A stretch of 35,080 nt of DNA from Candidatus Oceanisphaera merdipullorum (GTDB lineage: Bacteria; Pseudomonadota; Gammaproteobacteria; Enterobacterales; Aeromonadaceae): the NCBI GenBank assembly GCA_018883865.1, contig JAHLFI010000020.1:1-35080 (forward strand), in the 5' to 3' direction. Positions 1 to 7,073 of this stretch are shown piece by piece. How positions within the stretch are numbered: the first letter of the stretch is position 1; the number at the start of each line of letters is the position of its first letter. The notes under the pieces are model-generated. The model was given only the letters and a program-made list of their open reading frames with translations. It searched no databases and was not told where the DNA came from. A program made the translations under genes and the position numbers.

Positions 1-989
1 TTCCAGCCAAGATTCGCTAAGGCTTTCACGTAAGGCAAAGTGGTGTTAATCAAGGCAAAGGTGGAGGTATAGGCCACGGCACCCGGCATATTAGCCACAC
101 AATAATGCACTACGCCGTCTACTTCATAAGTGGGATCTTCATGGGTGGTGACGCGGCTCGTTTCAAAACAACCGCCTTGGTCGATGGCCACATCAACCAA
201 CACTGCGCCTTTGGGCATCAGCGCCAATTGTGCTTTGGTGATTAACTTGGGCGCTGCCGCGCCTGCAATCAAGACAGCACCAATCACCAACTCACTGCGC
301 ACTAATTCTCGCTCTATGTTATCCACTGTCGAATACAAGGTTTTAAGGCCTGGGCCATAGAGCGCGTCTAACTCTTTTAAACGTGTTAAGGAGGTATCCA
401 CTAAGGTCACATCCGCCCCTAAGCCAATGGCCATGCGCGCCGCGTTCACGCCCACCACACCACCACCCAGCACCAAAACTCGTGCTGGCGATACTCCTGG
501 TACCCCACCCAACAAGACACCCCGCCCGCCTTGGGCTTTTTCTAAACAATGGGCACCTGCTTGAATGGCCATACGCCCCGCCACTTCGCTCATGGGCGCC
601 AGCAAGGGCAAACCGCCTTTATGATCGGTCACCGTTTCATAGGCAATGGCTGTGCACCCGGAGGCCAACAAGCCTTGGGTTTGTGCAAGATCCGGCGCCA
701 AGTGCAAATAAGTAAAGATAACTTGGCCGGTCTTTAGTTGGGCACATTCATGAGCTTGGGGCTCTTTCACCTTGATGATTAATTCGCAGCGCGCATAAAT
801 GTCTCGAGCGTCCGCCACCAACTCAGCACCCGCCGCCGCATAATCGGCATCCGCCAAACCAATGCCGGCACCGGCCCCGCACTCCACTAATACTTGATGG
901 CCATCGAGCACCAATTCTTTTACGCCACCGGGCGTTAACCCCACCCGATATTCGTGATTTTTAATTTCTCGTGGAACCCCGATGAACAT
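1..989 (-). CDS. ald: Alanine dehydrogenase, N-terminal part (runs off the window)
   Basis: NAD-dependent L-alanine dehydrogenase interconverts alanine and pyruvate plus ammonia in the cytoplasm. The reading frame is open from the ATG at 989 to the window edge, about 329 of the usual ~370 residues, so the C-terminus is missing. It opens with [20 protein letters not shown], the family N-terminus. K75 (KVKEP) and H96 (YLHLAPD) match the catalytic Lys/His of the family. A glycine-rich [12 protein letters not shown] Rossmann motif follows, and [10 protein letters not shown] carries the conserved Asp. GAGG lies about 6 bases before this ATG. An in-frame ATG 18 bases upstream would add MLTEAK and is less like the family. 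The upstream region has a perfect -10 box, a poor -35 and two direct repeats, suggesting activator control. Confidence 0.95.
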   Translation of the reverse strand, partial: MFIGVPREIKNHEYRVGLTPGGVKELVLDGHQVLVECGAGAGIGLADADYAAAGAELVADARDIYARCELIIKVKEPQAHECAQLKTGQVIFTYLHLAPDLAQTQGLLASGCTAIAYETVTDHKGGLPLLAPMSEVAGRMAIQAGAHCLEKAQGGRGVLLGGVPGVSPARVLVLGGGVVGVNAARMAIGLGADVTLVDTSLTRLKELDALYGPGLKTLYSTVDNIERELVRSELVIGAVLIAGAAAPKLITKAQLALMPKGAVLVDVAIDQGGCFETSRVTTHEDPTYEVDGVVHYCVANMPGAVAYTSTFALINTTLPYVKALANLGW

Positions 990-1021
990 CTTTGCCTCTG
1001 TGAGCATACCTGAAAGCAGCC

Positions 1022-1050
1022 ATTATAGCGCAGCGCGCGCACAAAGCAGC
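1022..1050 (-). promoter_or_regulatory. Probable ald promoter
   Basis: On the minus strand a perfect TATAAT lies at 1027-1022, about 33 bases before the ald start. At a 17-base spacing the -35 position reads GCTGCT, a poor match. A strong -10 with a weak -35 suggests activator dependence, consistent with the direct repeats 60-95 bp upstream. Confidence 0.45.
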
Positions 1051-1081
1051 CGCCTTAACAGGATATGGCTCATTTAAGGCT

Positions 1082-1117
1082 ATTGTTACCTGTCTAATAA
1101 ATTGTTGACCTGTCTAA
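1082..1117. repeat. Two direct repeats with a 20-bp period upstream of ald
   Basis: ACCTGTCTAA occurs at 1088-1097 and again at 1108-1117, exactly 20 bp apart, each preceded by ATTGTT. Read towards ald, the repeat is TTAGACAGGT followed by (C)AACAAT. Two copies on the same DNA face about 77 and 97 bp upstream of the predicted ald start site resemble tandem activator sites. Lrp/AsnC-family regulators commonly control ald genes, but the regulator here is inference. The rest of 1011-1336 holds the ald promoter region and no recognisable gene. Confidence 0.4.
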
Positions 1118-1336
1118 AAATATAATTTGCTCAGATCCTGTGCCATGCACGGTCATATTCAGCCATGGCGAAGGCTTAGCTGCCATCCATAACACCTAGC
1201 CTGCGTGATACTGTTCAAAAACGCGAAGCTTGAGTCTTGCTGGTGCGATTAAAATGTGCTCAATTAAATCTAGACTTGTTAATTTATGCATGCTTTAACT
1301 TACTGCTTGGAGTAATGACGGCGCGGAGGGAACGAG

Positions 1337-1597
1337 ATGGAACAGCTGGAATTTTTCGACGTAACCAGCCCCTGCATTGGCGTGTGTCAGGTGAATAATA
1401 GGGGTTATTGTAAGGGGTGTTTTCGCAGCCGAGAAGAACGCTTTGACTGGCTAAAATTCAGCAGTGGTCAAAAGCGTGAAGTGATCCGCCTTTGCCAAGA
1501 TCGCAAGCGCCGGGTTTTGGCTGCGGTACGTAAAAAACAACTTGAATTGTCCTTGGAGGAGCAGCCCACCCCCCCGCAAGACTCACTGCCGTTTTAG
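1337..1597 (+). CDS. DUF1289 family protein (YdhL-like)
   Basis: A small soluble protein of 86 residues in the DUF1289 family, resembling E. coli YdhL. The cysteines sit in PCIGVCQVNNRGYCKGCFR, giving a C-x3-C-x7-C-x2-C arrangement that could bind metal. A basic helix follows (QKREVIRLCQDRKRR). The C-terminus DSLPF resembles the YdhL tail. The start is fixed by GGAGGG seven bases upstream. The molecular function of the family is not known to me. It stands alone between divergent ald and the convergent hydrolase gene. Confidence 0.85.
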   Translation: MEQLEFFDVTSPCIGVCQVNNRGYCKGCFRSREERFDWLKFSSGQKREVIRLCQDRKRRVLAAVRKKQLELSLEEQPTPPQDSLPF

Positions 1598-1624
1598 CGC
1601 TATTTCTTCCTGCAGATTTAACAA

Positions 1625-2536
1625 TTAACTCTTCACCCTTGCCGTTAACCGCGCGTTTATCCAGCTGCTAATTAACCGAGCAGGCTTATCTTCTAAATGC
1701 AGATGATGGCTGCCCACTAAGGTATACAAGGTTAAGTCAGGCACTTCATCTAGCAAAGGTTCAAGAAGCGCCAATTCTTCCCCCCCCTCGACCATCACTA
1801 ATAACACGGGCATGCGCAATTGCTGCACGACGGCCACCAATTGCGCTTCACATAGACGCACTACAGACGGTTGCGTGAGCGCCATATCTGAACGCCATAC
1901 CCAACCTTGTTCAGTCTGCTGCAAACCGCGGTTTAATAACGCGATGGCCGCACTCTCACTTACCGGCCAACGGCTGTTCATCCGTGCCGCTACCGCTTGT
2001 TCAAAGCTGGCGTATGGTTTGAGGCTAGGGTTACTCAAGCGAGCACTTAAGCGAACACTACGGCGCACCGCTTTGGCCATCAATTGCGGTAATTCTGCTA
2101 CCGGATACGTTAACGGCACTAAGCCATCAATTAAAAATAACTGGCTGATACGTTCAGGAAAAGCAGCCGCTAATAAGGTCGCCACGCCCGCCCCTAGTGA
2201 GTGACCGAGCAGTGCCACTTTCTTGAGTTTAAGCTCCGCTAGCAAGGCGTAAACATCCGCTACGTGATCCCAACTGTAGTAACTCTGGCCGCCGCCCAAG
2301 TGATCGGAAAGGCCATGACCGGCAAAGTCTAAGGCGATAATACGCAGCTCTGGCTTCAATGCGGCCAACAGCTGAGCCAACAAGCTAAAGCTGGCGGCAT
2401 TATCCAACCAACCGTGAAGCGCGATGATGGGCTCGCCATCAGCTGGCCCCCATTCCATCACTGCTAATTGGCGGCCGTGGCGTGCAAACTGCCACTCTTT
2501 AGCAGCAGCCATGCCCGTATTCATGACAGTACTCAT
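1625..2536 (-). CDS. Alpha/beta hydrolase
   Basis: A 303-residue alpha/beta-fold serine hydrolase of unknown substrate. The oxyanion-hole segment is ALHGWLDNAASF (near residue 40). The nucleophile elbow is GHSLGAG with the serine near residue 113. A C-terminal SHHLHLED near residue 276 supplies the catalytic histidine. There is no signal peptide. I chose the ATG at 2536 because it overlaps the metQ stop codon in an ATGA arrangement; a TTG five codons upstream would also be in frame. This coupling places the gene last in the moa-metQ transcription unit. The sequence resembles SERHL/MEST-type hydrolases, but the reaction cannot be read from sequence. Confidence 0.85.
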   Translation of the reverse strand: MSTVMNTGMAAAKEWQFARHGRQLAVMEWGPADGEPIIALHGWLDNAASFSLLAQLLAALKPELRIIALDFAGHGLSDHLGGGQSYYSWDHVADVYALLAELKLKKVALLGHSLGAGVATLLAAAFPERISQLFLIDGLVPLTYPVAELPQLMAKAVRRSVRLSARLSNPSLKPYASFEQAVAARMNSRWPVSESAAIALLNRGLQQTEQGWVWRSDMALTQPSVVRLCEAQLVAVVQQLRMPVLLVMVEGGEELALLEPLLDEVPDLTLYTLVGSHHLHLEDKPARLISSWINARLTARVKS

Positions 2537-3345
2537 GGTGTTAGCTGCCAAGATGCGGGGTATTTATAGCCCTCGAAACGCTTAAGCGCGTAGTCTTTAA
2601 AGGCATCCGAGTTATAGGCGGCCATCACATCTTGCACGAAAGGCGCGTCTTTATCGGCGCTGCGCACCACCACCCAGTTAATAAAGTCATAACTGCGCTC
2701 TAAAAACAGGCCTTCGGTAAAGGCAATGCCGCTGGAGACCGCATAGTTACCATTGATCACCACAAAATCCACGTCTTGTCGTGCGCGGGGCAATTGTGCC
2801 GCCTCCAGCAGGATTAACTTAATGCCTTGGTTATTGTCGACAATGTCCATTTCACTGGCTTTTAAGGGGTCGATATCGGCCTTTAAGGTGATCCAGCCCA
2901 AGTCCGCCAGCATCAGCAAGGCACGAGCCTGATTACTAGGATCGTTAGGAATGGCCACCTTACTGCCAGATTTCACCTGTTCGAGCGCTGGCAGTTTACC
3001 TGAATAAATCCCCATAGGACCCGTTGGCACTTGCGTGATAGGGCTTAATTCCAGCTGGCGGTCTTTGATAAAACTCTCAAGATAAGGCTGATGCTGAAAA
3101 CAGTTCACGTCTATCGCACCTTCGGCCAAGGCAATATTGGGGATCACATAGTCGGTAAATTCCACCAACTTAACGCTGTAACCTTGCTGTTCTAAATAAG
3201 GCTTAACCGATTCAGTCACCATGTCGGCAAAGTCGCCCACGGTAGTGCCAATCACGATTTCTTTTTTATTGGCATCTATGGCGAGTACAGAACCAGACAA
3301 TACAGCGAAAGCCAGCAGGGGCAATTTAAGCAAAGTGCGACGCAT
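2533..3345 (-). CDS. metQ: MetQ/NlpA-family substrate-binding protein, without a lipobox
   Basis: A 270-residue periplasmic binding protein of the NlpA/MetQ family, which feeds methionine to the MetNI ABC transporter. Family motifs are visible: EIVIGTTVGDFADMV after the signal peptide, DVNCFQHQPYLESF near residue 80 and the IPNDPSNQARALLML segment. Most MetQ proteins are lipoproteins. Here the signal peptide (residues 1-22, ending SVLA) has no cysteine at the processing site, so it should be cleaved by signal peptidase I. An AAGGAAT ribosome site precedes the ATG. No metN or metI is adjacent; the gene lies 64 bp behind moaE and is translationally coupled to the downstream hydrolase. The exact ligand is uncertain. 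Confidence 0.85.
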   Translation of the reverse strand: MRRTLLKLPLLAFAVLSGSVLAIDANKKEIVIGTTVGDFADMVTESVKPYLEQQGYSVKLVEFTDYVIPNIALAEGAIDVNCFQHQPYLESFIKDRQLELSPITQVPTGPMGIYSGKLPALEQVKSGSKVAIPNDPSNQARALLMLADLGWITLKADIDPLKASEMDIVDNNQGIKLILLEAAQLPRARQDVDFVVINGNYAVSSGIAFTEGLFLERSYDFINWVVVRSADKDAPFVQDVMAAYNSDAFKDYALKRFEGYKYPASWQLTP

Positions 3346-3409
3346 GATTATTCCTTTAAATAAGACCTTTCGAGCAGCGATAAGCTTTAAGCCGTAAGCC
3401 GTAAGCTAT

Positions 3410-3865
3410 TTAATCCCAACTTCCAGCGGCTTGAGTGTCACTGTCTTTGGCTTCAACCCAAACGGCACCATTAACCGTTTGCTCTTTTTTCCAAAACGGT
3501 GCCTGAGTTTTTAAGTAATCCATGATGAATTGGCATGCGGCGAAGGCCGCGTCTCTGTGCAGGCTTGCCACACCCACCAACACGATTTGGTCACCTAATG
3601 CCAACGCACCCACGCGGTGGATCACCTTGCAGCTTAATAACGGCCATCGCGCTTGGGCTTGTTCTACTATGCCCTGCAGCGCTTTTTCGGTCATGCTCGG
3701 ATAATGCTCAAGCGTTAAGCCGGTCACCTGATTGCCATCATTGATCTCGCGCACCTTGCCGACAAAGGTGACTACCGCACCGGTTTGATAGGAGGCACTT
3801 AAAGACGCATATTCTGCGGCCATATCAAAGTCTGCGGTTTGTATCTGAACGTGAACCTGGCTCAT
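3410..3865 (-). CDS. moaE: Molybdopterin synthase, large subunit MoaE
   Basis: MoaE (151 residues) is the catalytic subunit of molybdopterin synthase. Together with MoaD it turns cyclic pyranopterin monophosphate into molybdopterin. Visible family features are GAVVTFVGKVRE near residue 30, HRVGALALGDQIVLVGVAS in the middle and PFWKKE near residue 122, which holds the catalytic lysines. It starts one base after the moaD stop codon, so expression is coupled. Length is normal for the family. Confidence 0.95.
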   Translation of the reverse strand: MSQVHVQIQTADFDMAAEYASLSASYQTGAVVTFVGKVREINDGNQVTGLTLEHYPSMTEKALQGIVEQAQARWPLLSCKVIHRVGALALGDQIVLVGVASLHRDAAFAACQFIMDYLKTQAPFWKKEQTVNGAVWVEAKDSDTQAAGSWD

Positions 3866-3866
3866 G

Positions 3867-4115
3867 TTAGCCCCCAGTCACGGGCGGGAAGAAGGCGACT
3901 TCGTCTCCGGCTTTAATGGCGGTGGTGAGCGGCACTATGGTGTGATTAACGCCCACCAACAGCTTATCCACCGCCAAGGCGCTGCACCATGGCTCGCCTT
4001 GAGCTGTTAAATGCAGACGCAGCGCCTCCACAGTCGTAAAGTTTTCCGCAACGGTGAGCTGCGCTTGGCCTACTTGCTCGCGAATTTTTGCAAAAAACAG
4101 CACTTGAATACTCAT
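3867..4115 (-). CDS. moaD: Molybdopterin synthase sulfur carrier MoaD
   Basis: A ubiquitin-fold sulfur carrier of 82 residues. It ends in VTGG, the C-terminal Gly-Gly that is adenylated by MoeB and converted to thiocarboxylate before sulfur transfer inside MoaE. Starts [17 protein letters not shown], typical of the family. The ATG overlaps the moaC stop in an ATGA junction. Confidence 0.95.
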   Translation of the reverse strand: MSIQVLFFAKIREQVGQAQLTVAENFTTVEALRLHLTAQGEPWCSALAVDKLLVGVNHTIVPLTTAIKAGDEVAFFPPVTGG

Positions 4116-4597
4116 GCGTTAAAATCTCCTGACTTACCGCCGCGCTTTTCTAGCAAACGCACGCCGTCAATCACCATGTCTTTTTGCACCGCCTTACACA
4201 TGTCGTAGATGGTTAAGGCGGCAATGGAAGCTGCGGTAAGCGCTTCCATCTCCACACCGGTTTGACCGGCTAATTTACAATAACTTTGAATGTGCACGCC
4301 GCCGCGCTCTGCATTGGGGGTGAGTTGTACCTCTACCTTAGACAGCGCCAGCGGATGACATAACGGGATCAGCTCGGCAGTTTTTTTGGCGGCCATAATA
4401 CCGGCAATGCGTGCGGTGGCAAACACATCCCCTTTATGGTGCTGACCATTAACGATCAGCGCCAATGTTTCCTTTGCCATCAATACCCAAGCTTCGGCGC
4501 GCGCTTCACGCACCGTCACCGCCTTGTCACTCACGTCCACCATATTGGCCTCACCTGAGGCATTAATGTGTGTTAAGTGAGTGGTGTTTTCGCTCAT
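4112..4597 (-). CDS. moaC: Cyclic pyranopterin monophosphate synthase MoaC
   Basis: MoaC converts the MoaA product 3',8-cyclo-GTP into cyclic pyranopterin monophosphate. Motifs seen are [18 protein letters not shown] near the start, [36 protein letters not shown] and the C-terminal [11 protein letters not shown] loop with the catalytic lysine. From the ATG at 4597 the protein is 161 residues, the E. coli length. A GTG at 4612 overlapping the moaB stop would add five residues and could be used for coupling. Confidence 0.93.
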   Translation of the reverse strand: MSENTTHLTHINASGEANMVDVSDKAVTVREARAEAWVLMAKETLALIVNGQHHKGDVFATARIAGIMAAKKTAELIPLCHPLALSKVEVQLTPNAERGGVHIQSYCKLAGQTGVEMEALTAASIAALTIYDMCKAVQKDMVIDGVRLLEKRGGKSGDFNA

Positions 4598-4608
4598 AGT
4601 TGACTCGC

Positions 4609-5118
4609 TCACACTAAATGCTGCACAAAATTGCAGGGTTTATGGCGGGCATCCAACTGCTCGGCCAAGATACCCATCCAGCCGGTCCGGCACGCGCCAG
4701 TAGAGCCAGGTAAACAGAAAATCGCCGTGTGATTGGCAAGCCCGCCCAAGGCGCGGCTTTGCACGGTGGAGGTGCCGAGCTCTTGATAGGTGAGGTGGCG
4801 AAACAATTCACCAAAGCCATCTATGTGGCTATCGAATAACGGCGCTATCGCTTCAGGCGTAGTGTCGCGACCGGTAAAGCCGGTGCCACCGGTAATCAGC
4901 ACTACTTGCACCTCTTTACTGGCTATCCAACGGGAAACTAAGGCGCGCAGCTGATATTTATCGTCTTTAAGAATGGCTTTATCGGCCAACTGATGACCGG
5001 CGTCAGTAATGGCCTTTACTAAATACTGACCCGAAGTGTCGGTACTTTCATCTCGGGTATCCGACACCGTTAACACGGCAATCTTCAATGGCACAAACGC
5101 CAAGGCGGCATGACTCAT
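4609..5118 (-). CDS. moaB: Molybdenum cofactor biosynthesis protein MoaB
   Basis: A 169-residue MogA/MoaB-family protein that binds molybdopterin. Family motifs are [15 protein letters not shown] near residue 16, [17 protein letters not shown] near residue 73 and [13 protein letters not shown] near residue 135. GAGGATG lies just upstream of the ATG. It follows moaA by 100 bp. That gap contains a GC-rich hairpin followed by a T-rich run at 5136-5163, which could attenuate transcription between moaA and moaB. Confidence 0.93.
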   Translation of the reverse strand: MSHAALAFVPLKIAVLTVSDTRDESTDTSGQYLVKAITDAGHQLADKAILKDDKYQLRALVSRWIASKEVQVVLITGGTGFTGRDTTPEAIAPLFDSHIDGFGELFRHLTYQELGTSTVQSRALGGLANHTAIFCLPGSTGACRTGWMGILAEQLDARHKPCNFVQHLV

Positions 5119-5135
5119 TACATCCTCACTTATTT

Positions 5136-5163
5136 TATAAAAATAGCGCCGCGCTTAAGGCGC
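5136..5163 (-). terminator. Possible attenuator hairpin between moaA and moaB
   Basis: Read on the minus strand, a GC-rich stem (GGCGC/GCGCC family, arms at 5163-5159 and 5150-5146) is followed by TATTTTTAT. The stem is only about 5 bp, so partial termination or none is possible. It lies inside the moa operon. Confidence 0.3.
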
Positions 5164-5218
5164 CAAGGGCATTTAATCTATCCGGCAACACAAATCGACT
5201 AGCGGAAGCGGTAAACGA

Positions 5219-6199
5219 TTACCCGCCAATCGACGCCAAATTCGGCGTCATACCGCTGTGGCCATCATGTAAAAAGTGGGTCGCTTTTTTATCGACTAAT
5301 GCCTCACGTAGGCGCTGTTGCAGGCCTGAAATTTGTTGGTCGTCAGCCAATAAATCACGCAAGTCCACGCCATAGTCGCCAAATAAGCACAAATGCAACT
5401 TACCCAGCGAAGATACGCGCAAGCGATTACAACTGGCACAAAAGTCTTTGGCATACGGCATAATCAGGCCGATTTCCCCTTGATAATCGGGGTGATAAAA
5501 CACCTCGGCGGGGCCATCGTTAAGCGCGCGAATTTTTTGCTGCCAACCCAAGCGAAGCAGCTGCGTTTTAATCAGCGCACCGCGCACATGATGGCGATCA
5601 AACAGCTCGTCCATTTCCCCCGTTTTCATTAATTCAATAAAGCGCAGTTGAATAGAGTTGTGTTTGATCCAGCCTAAGAATTGCCCTAAATCACCGTCAT
5701 TAAGACCGCGCATCAGCACGGCGTTTACTTTTACCTGTGAAAAACCCGCCGTTAAGGCCGCATCTATGCCCGCCATCACCTCATGAAATCGGTTTTGCCC
5801 AGTGATTTGGTGAAACATGCGCGGATCTAGGCTGTCCACACTGACGTTAATAGCGGTTAAGCCCGCTTGGCGCCACTCATTAGCTAACTTGGCCATGCGA
5901 TAGCCGTTAGTGGTCATGGCGACCTTGGCAATGCCACGGGTGTTGGCCACGGTTTCGATGATGTGAGTAAAATCTTTGCGCAGTGAGGGCTCGCCGCCGG
6001 TAAGGCGCACCTTGCTGGTGCCCATGCTGGCGAATGCTCGGGTCAAGCGGGCGATTTCCGCCACGGTAAGAAAGGACTTTCGGCCCTCGGGTTGATAACC
6101 GTCAGGCAGGCAATATTGACACTTAAAGTTACAGACATCTGTTATCGATAATCGCAGATACTGAAACTTACGCGCGAACGCGTCTTCTAATTCCAACAT
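5219..6199 (-). CDS. moaA: GTP 3',8-cyclase MoaA (radical SAM)
   Basis: MoaA starts molybdenum cofactor synthesis by rearranging GTP with radical S-adenosylmethionine chemistry. The N-terminal cluster motif CNFKCQYC gives C23, C27 and C30. The second cluster is formed by C254, C257 (CASC) and C271 (HLCLFG). [12 protein letters not shown], the SAM-contact region, and the C-terminal Gly-Gly (ASIGG) needed for activity are present. The ATG at 6199 is preceded by GGAAAGGTG and gives 326 residues starting [21 protein letters not shown], as in E. coli. An in-frame ATG at 6232 would fall inside the riboswitch and is rejected. First gene of the moa operon. Confidence 0.96.
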   Translation of the reverse strand: MLELEDAFARKFQYLRLSITDVCNFKCQYCLPDGYQPEGRKSFLTVAEIARLTRAFASMGTSKVRLTGGEPSLRKDFTHIIETVANTRGIAKVAMTTNGYRMAKLANEWRQAGLTAINVSVDSLDPRMFHQITGQNRFHEVMAGIDAALTAGFSQVKVNAVLMRGLNDGDLGQFLGWIKHNSIQLRFIELMKTGEMDELFDRHHVRGALIKTQLLRLGWQQKIRALNDGPAEVFYHPDYQGEIGLIMPYAKDFCASCNRLRVSSLGKLHLCLFGDYGVDLRDLLADDQQISGLQQRLREALVDKKATHFLHDGHSGMTPNLASIGG

Positions 6200-6202
6200 A
6201 AA

Positions 6203-6335
6203 ACACCTTTCCAATATGGGAGGCCGGGGCATTTCTCCCCCTACCCTTACAGCACTTGGCTGAGCGGTCTGGCCACCTTATTGCCCTGTTTATTTAACGA
6301 GGGCAACGTAGGCGGTTCAGACTCGGAGTTTTGAT
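6203..6335 (-). promoter_or_regulatory. Moco riboswitch-type leader upstream of moaA
   Basis: The moaA leader folds into several nested stems. TTGCCC (6306-6301) pairs with GGGCAA (6286-6281). CCGCC (6315-6311) pairs with GGTGG (6277-6273) outside it. A GGGG/CCCC hairpin with AGAAATG in the loop lies at 6240-6226. CCTCCC, then TGGAAAGGTG and the start codon, follow. From memory, the last part closely matches the E. coli moaA leader, where the molybdenum cofactor RNA motif controls the operon and covers the ribosome site. The match to the Rfam model has not been computed. Expected role: lower moa translation when Moco is abundant. Confidence 0.82.
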
Positions 6336-6514
6336 ACTGCTTATTTAAGCAAGGTTACATGCTCACCTTAAAGACAAAGTTAGCTTTAGATCAAGATAAA
6401 TATAAATGCCTTCATCATTATGAGGGCCTGCTCATTTGCTGAGCATTAAAATACACAAAGCAATCAGCTACCAATCAACCACCAAAGTAAATTGCCTCTT
6501 AAAACGCGGTTATT

Positions 6515-6537
6515 TTGCATTACGCAACGACGTTGCA
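6515..6537 (+). promoter_or_regulatory. LuxO-box-like dyads
   Basis: TTGCATTACGCAA at 6515-6527 differs at one base from the TTGCA-W3-TGCAA site reported for LuxO at Vibrio qrr genes (recalled, not looked up). It overlaps a second dyad, GCAAC-GAC-GTTGC, at 6524-6536. The pair lies about 57-69 bp upstream of a -24/-12 type promoter, a usual distance for a sigma-54 enhancer. Confidence 0.5.
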
Positions 6538-6582
6538 CTATCAAAAAAGCGTCATACTCAATAAACACGGGCCTTGGCAAGT

Positions 6583-6598
6583 TGGCATGAATATTTCA
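6583..6598 (+). promoter_or_regulatory. Candidate sigma-54 promoter
   Basis: TGGCATGAATATTTCA fits TGGCAyg-N4-TTGCA with the right GG-to-GC spacing and one mismatch in the -12 element (TC in place of GC). Predicted start near 6609. No sigma-70 promoter with a normal 16-18 bp spacer is obvious here. No plus-strand protein gene follows before the terminator at 6652-6681. Confidence 0.45.
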
Positions 6599-6608
6599 TA
6601 TATAAACC

Positions 6609-6681
6609 AGTTGTTTTTATCCCGTGCTCTCTTCAGCTTATGCTGAAGTTCGGCCAACCTGCTTGGGTTGGCCATTTTTTT
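6609..6681 (+). ncRNA. Candidate LuxO-regulated small RNA
   Basis: Predicted RNA of about 73 nt. It has a single-stranded 5' part rich in U, a hairpin CTTCAGC-TTAT-GCTGAAG at 6631-6648, then a strong terminator hairpin ending in seven T. It lies in the gap between luxU and moaA, antisense to both. An upstream sigma-54-like promoter and a LuxO-box-like dyad are present. The architecture recalls Vibrio Qrr RNAs, but the conserved Qrr core sequence is not recognisable, so it is either highly divergent or an unrelated sRNA. Expression is unproven. Confidence 0.5.
6652..6681 (+). terminator. Orphan rho-independent terminator
   Basis: GGCCAACC (6652-6659), loop TGCTTG, GGTTGGCC (6666-6673), then A and seven T. 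It works only on the plus strand; the minus strand has no T run after the stem. No plus-strand protein gene lies upstream, which is the main reason to suspect a small RNA here. Confidence 0.85.
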
Positions 6682-6692
6682 GCGTACAATTA

Positions 6693-7073
6693 CTAACGCG
6701 TCTCATTTAAATAACTAGCAACCCACAATAAGGTTTCATCCAGCGCCGCCTGCCACGCCGTATATTGCACGGCTATCAATGCCGCATCACCCTGCTTGCA
6801 AGTCTGTTCGAGCTTTTCACTTAAATACTGGCAGCGCAATGCACCATAACTGCCGCACGCCGAGGTCAGGCTGTGGCACAAGCGTGCCATCTGCTGAGCA
6901 TTTTGCTCGATAAACGCCTGACTTAAAGCCTCACCTTGGGTTTGGCCATCTTCTAAAAACAACGCCAACAAACGCGCCATCACGGGTTTGGTCAGCTCTT
7001 GTGTCATGCGGCTTATCTGCTCGTCATCCATAAGCGGTAATTGGTATTGTAAACTTTGCCAATTAAGCATCAT
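6693..7073 (-). CDS. luxU: Histidine phosphotransfer protein LuxU
   Basis: A 126-residue HPt-domain protein. The phospho-accepting histidine is H67 in LCHSLTSACGSYGA, the expected HPt helix motif. In vibrios LuxU passes phosphate from hybrid quorum-sensing kinases to LuxO. The start codon overlaps the end of luxO by 11 bp (ATGATGCTTAA junction), so the two proteins are made together. Unlike in Vibrio texts that stress quorum sensing, no autoinducer kinase or synthase is in this window, so the input signal is unknown. Confidence 0.85.
   Translation of the reverse strand: MMLNWQSLQYQLPLMDDEQISRMTQELTKPVMARLLALFLEDGQTQGEALSQAFIEQNAQQMARLCHSLTSACGSYGALRCQYLSEKLEQTCKQGDAALIAVQYTAWQAALDETLLWVASYLNETR

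Noticed and set aside
383-715. Plus-strand frames over the alanine dehydrogenase gene
   Set aside because: They are antisense to a clear alanine dehydrogenase frame and have no family features.
1105-1126. TTGACC followed by TATAAT upstream of the DUF1289 gene
   Set aside because: The two boxes are separated by only 10 bases, too short for a sigma-70 promoter.
6609-6681. Direct identification of the candidate RNA as Qrr
   Set aside because: The conserved Qrr core and its usual length of about 100 nt are not seen, so only the regulatory layout, not the sequence, resembles Qrr.
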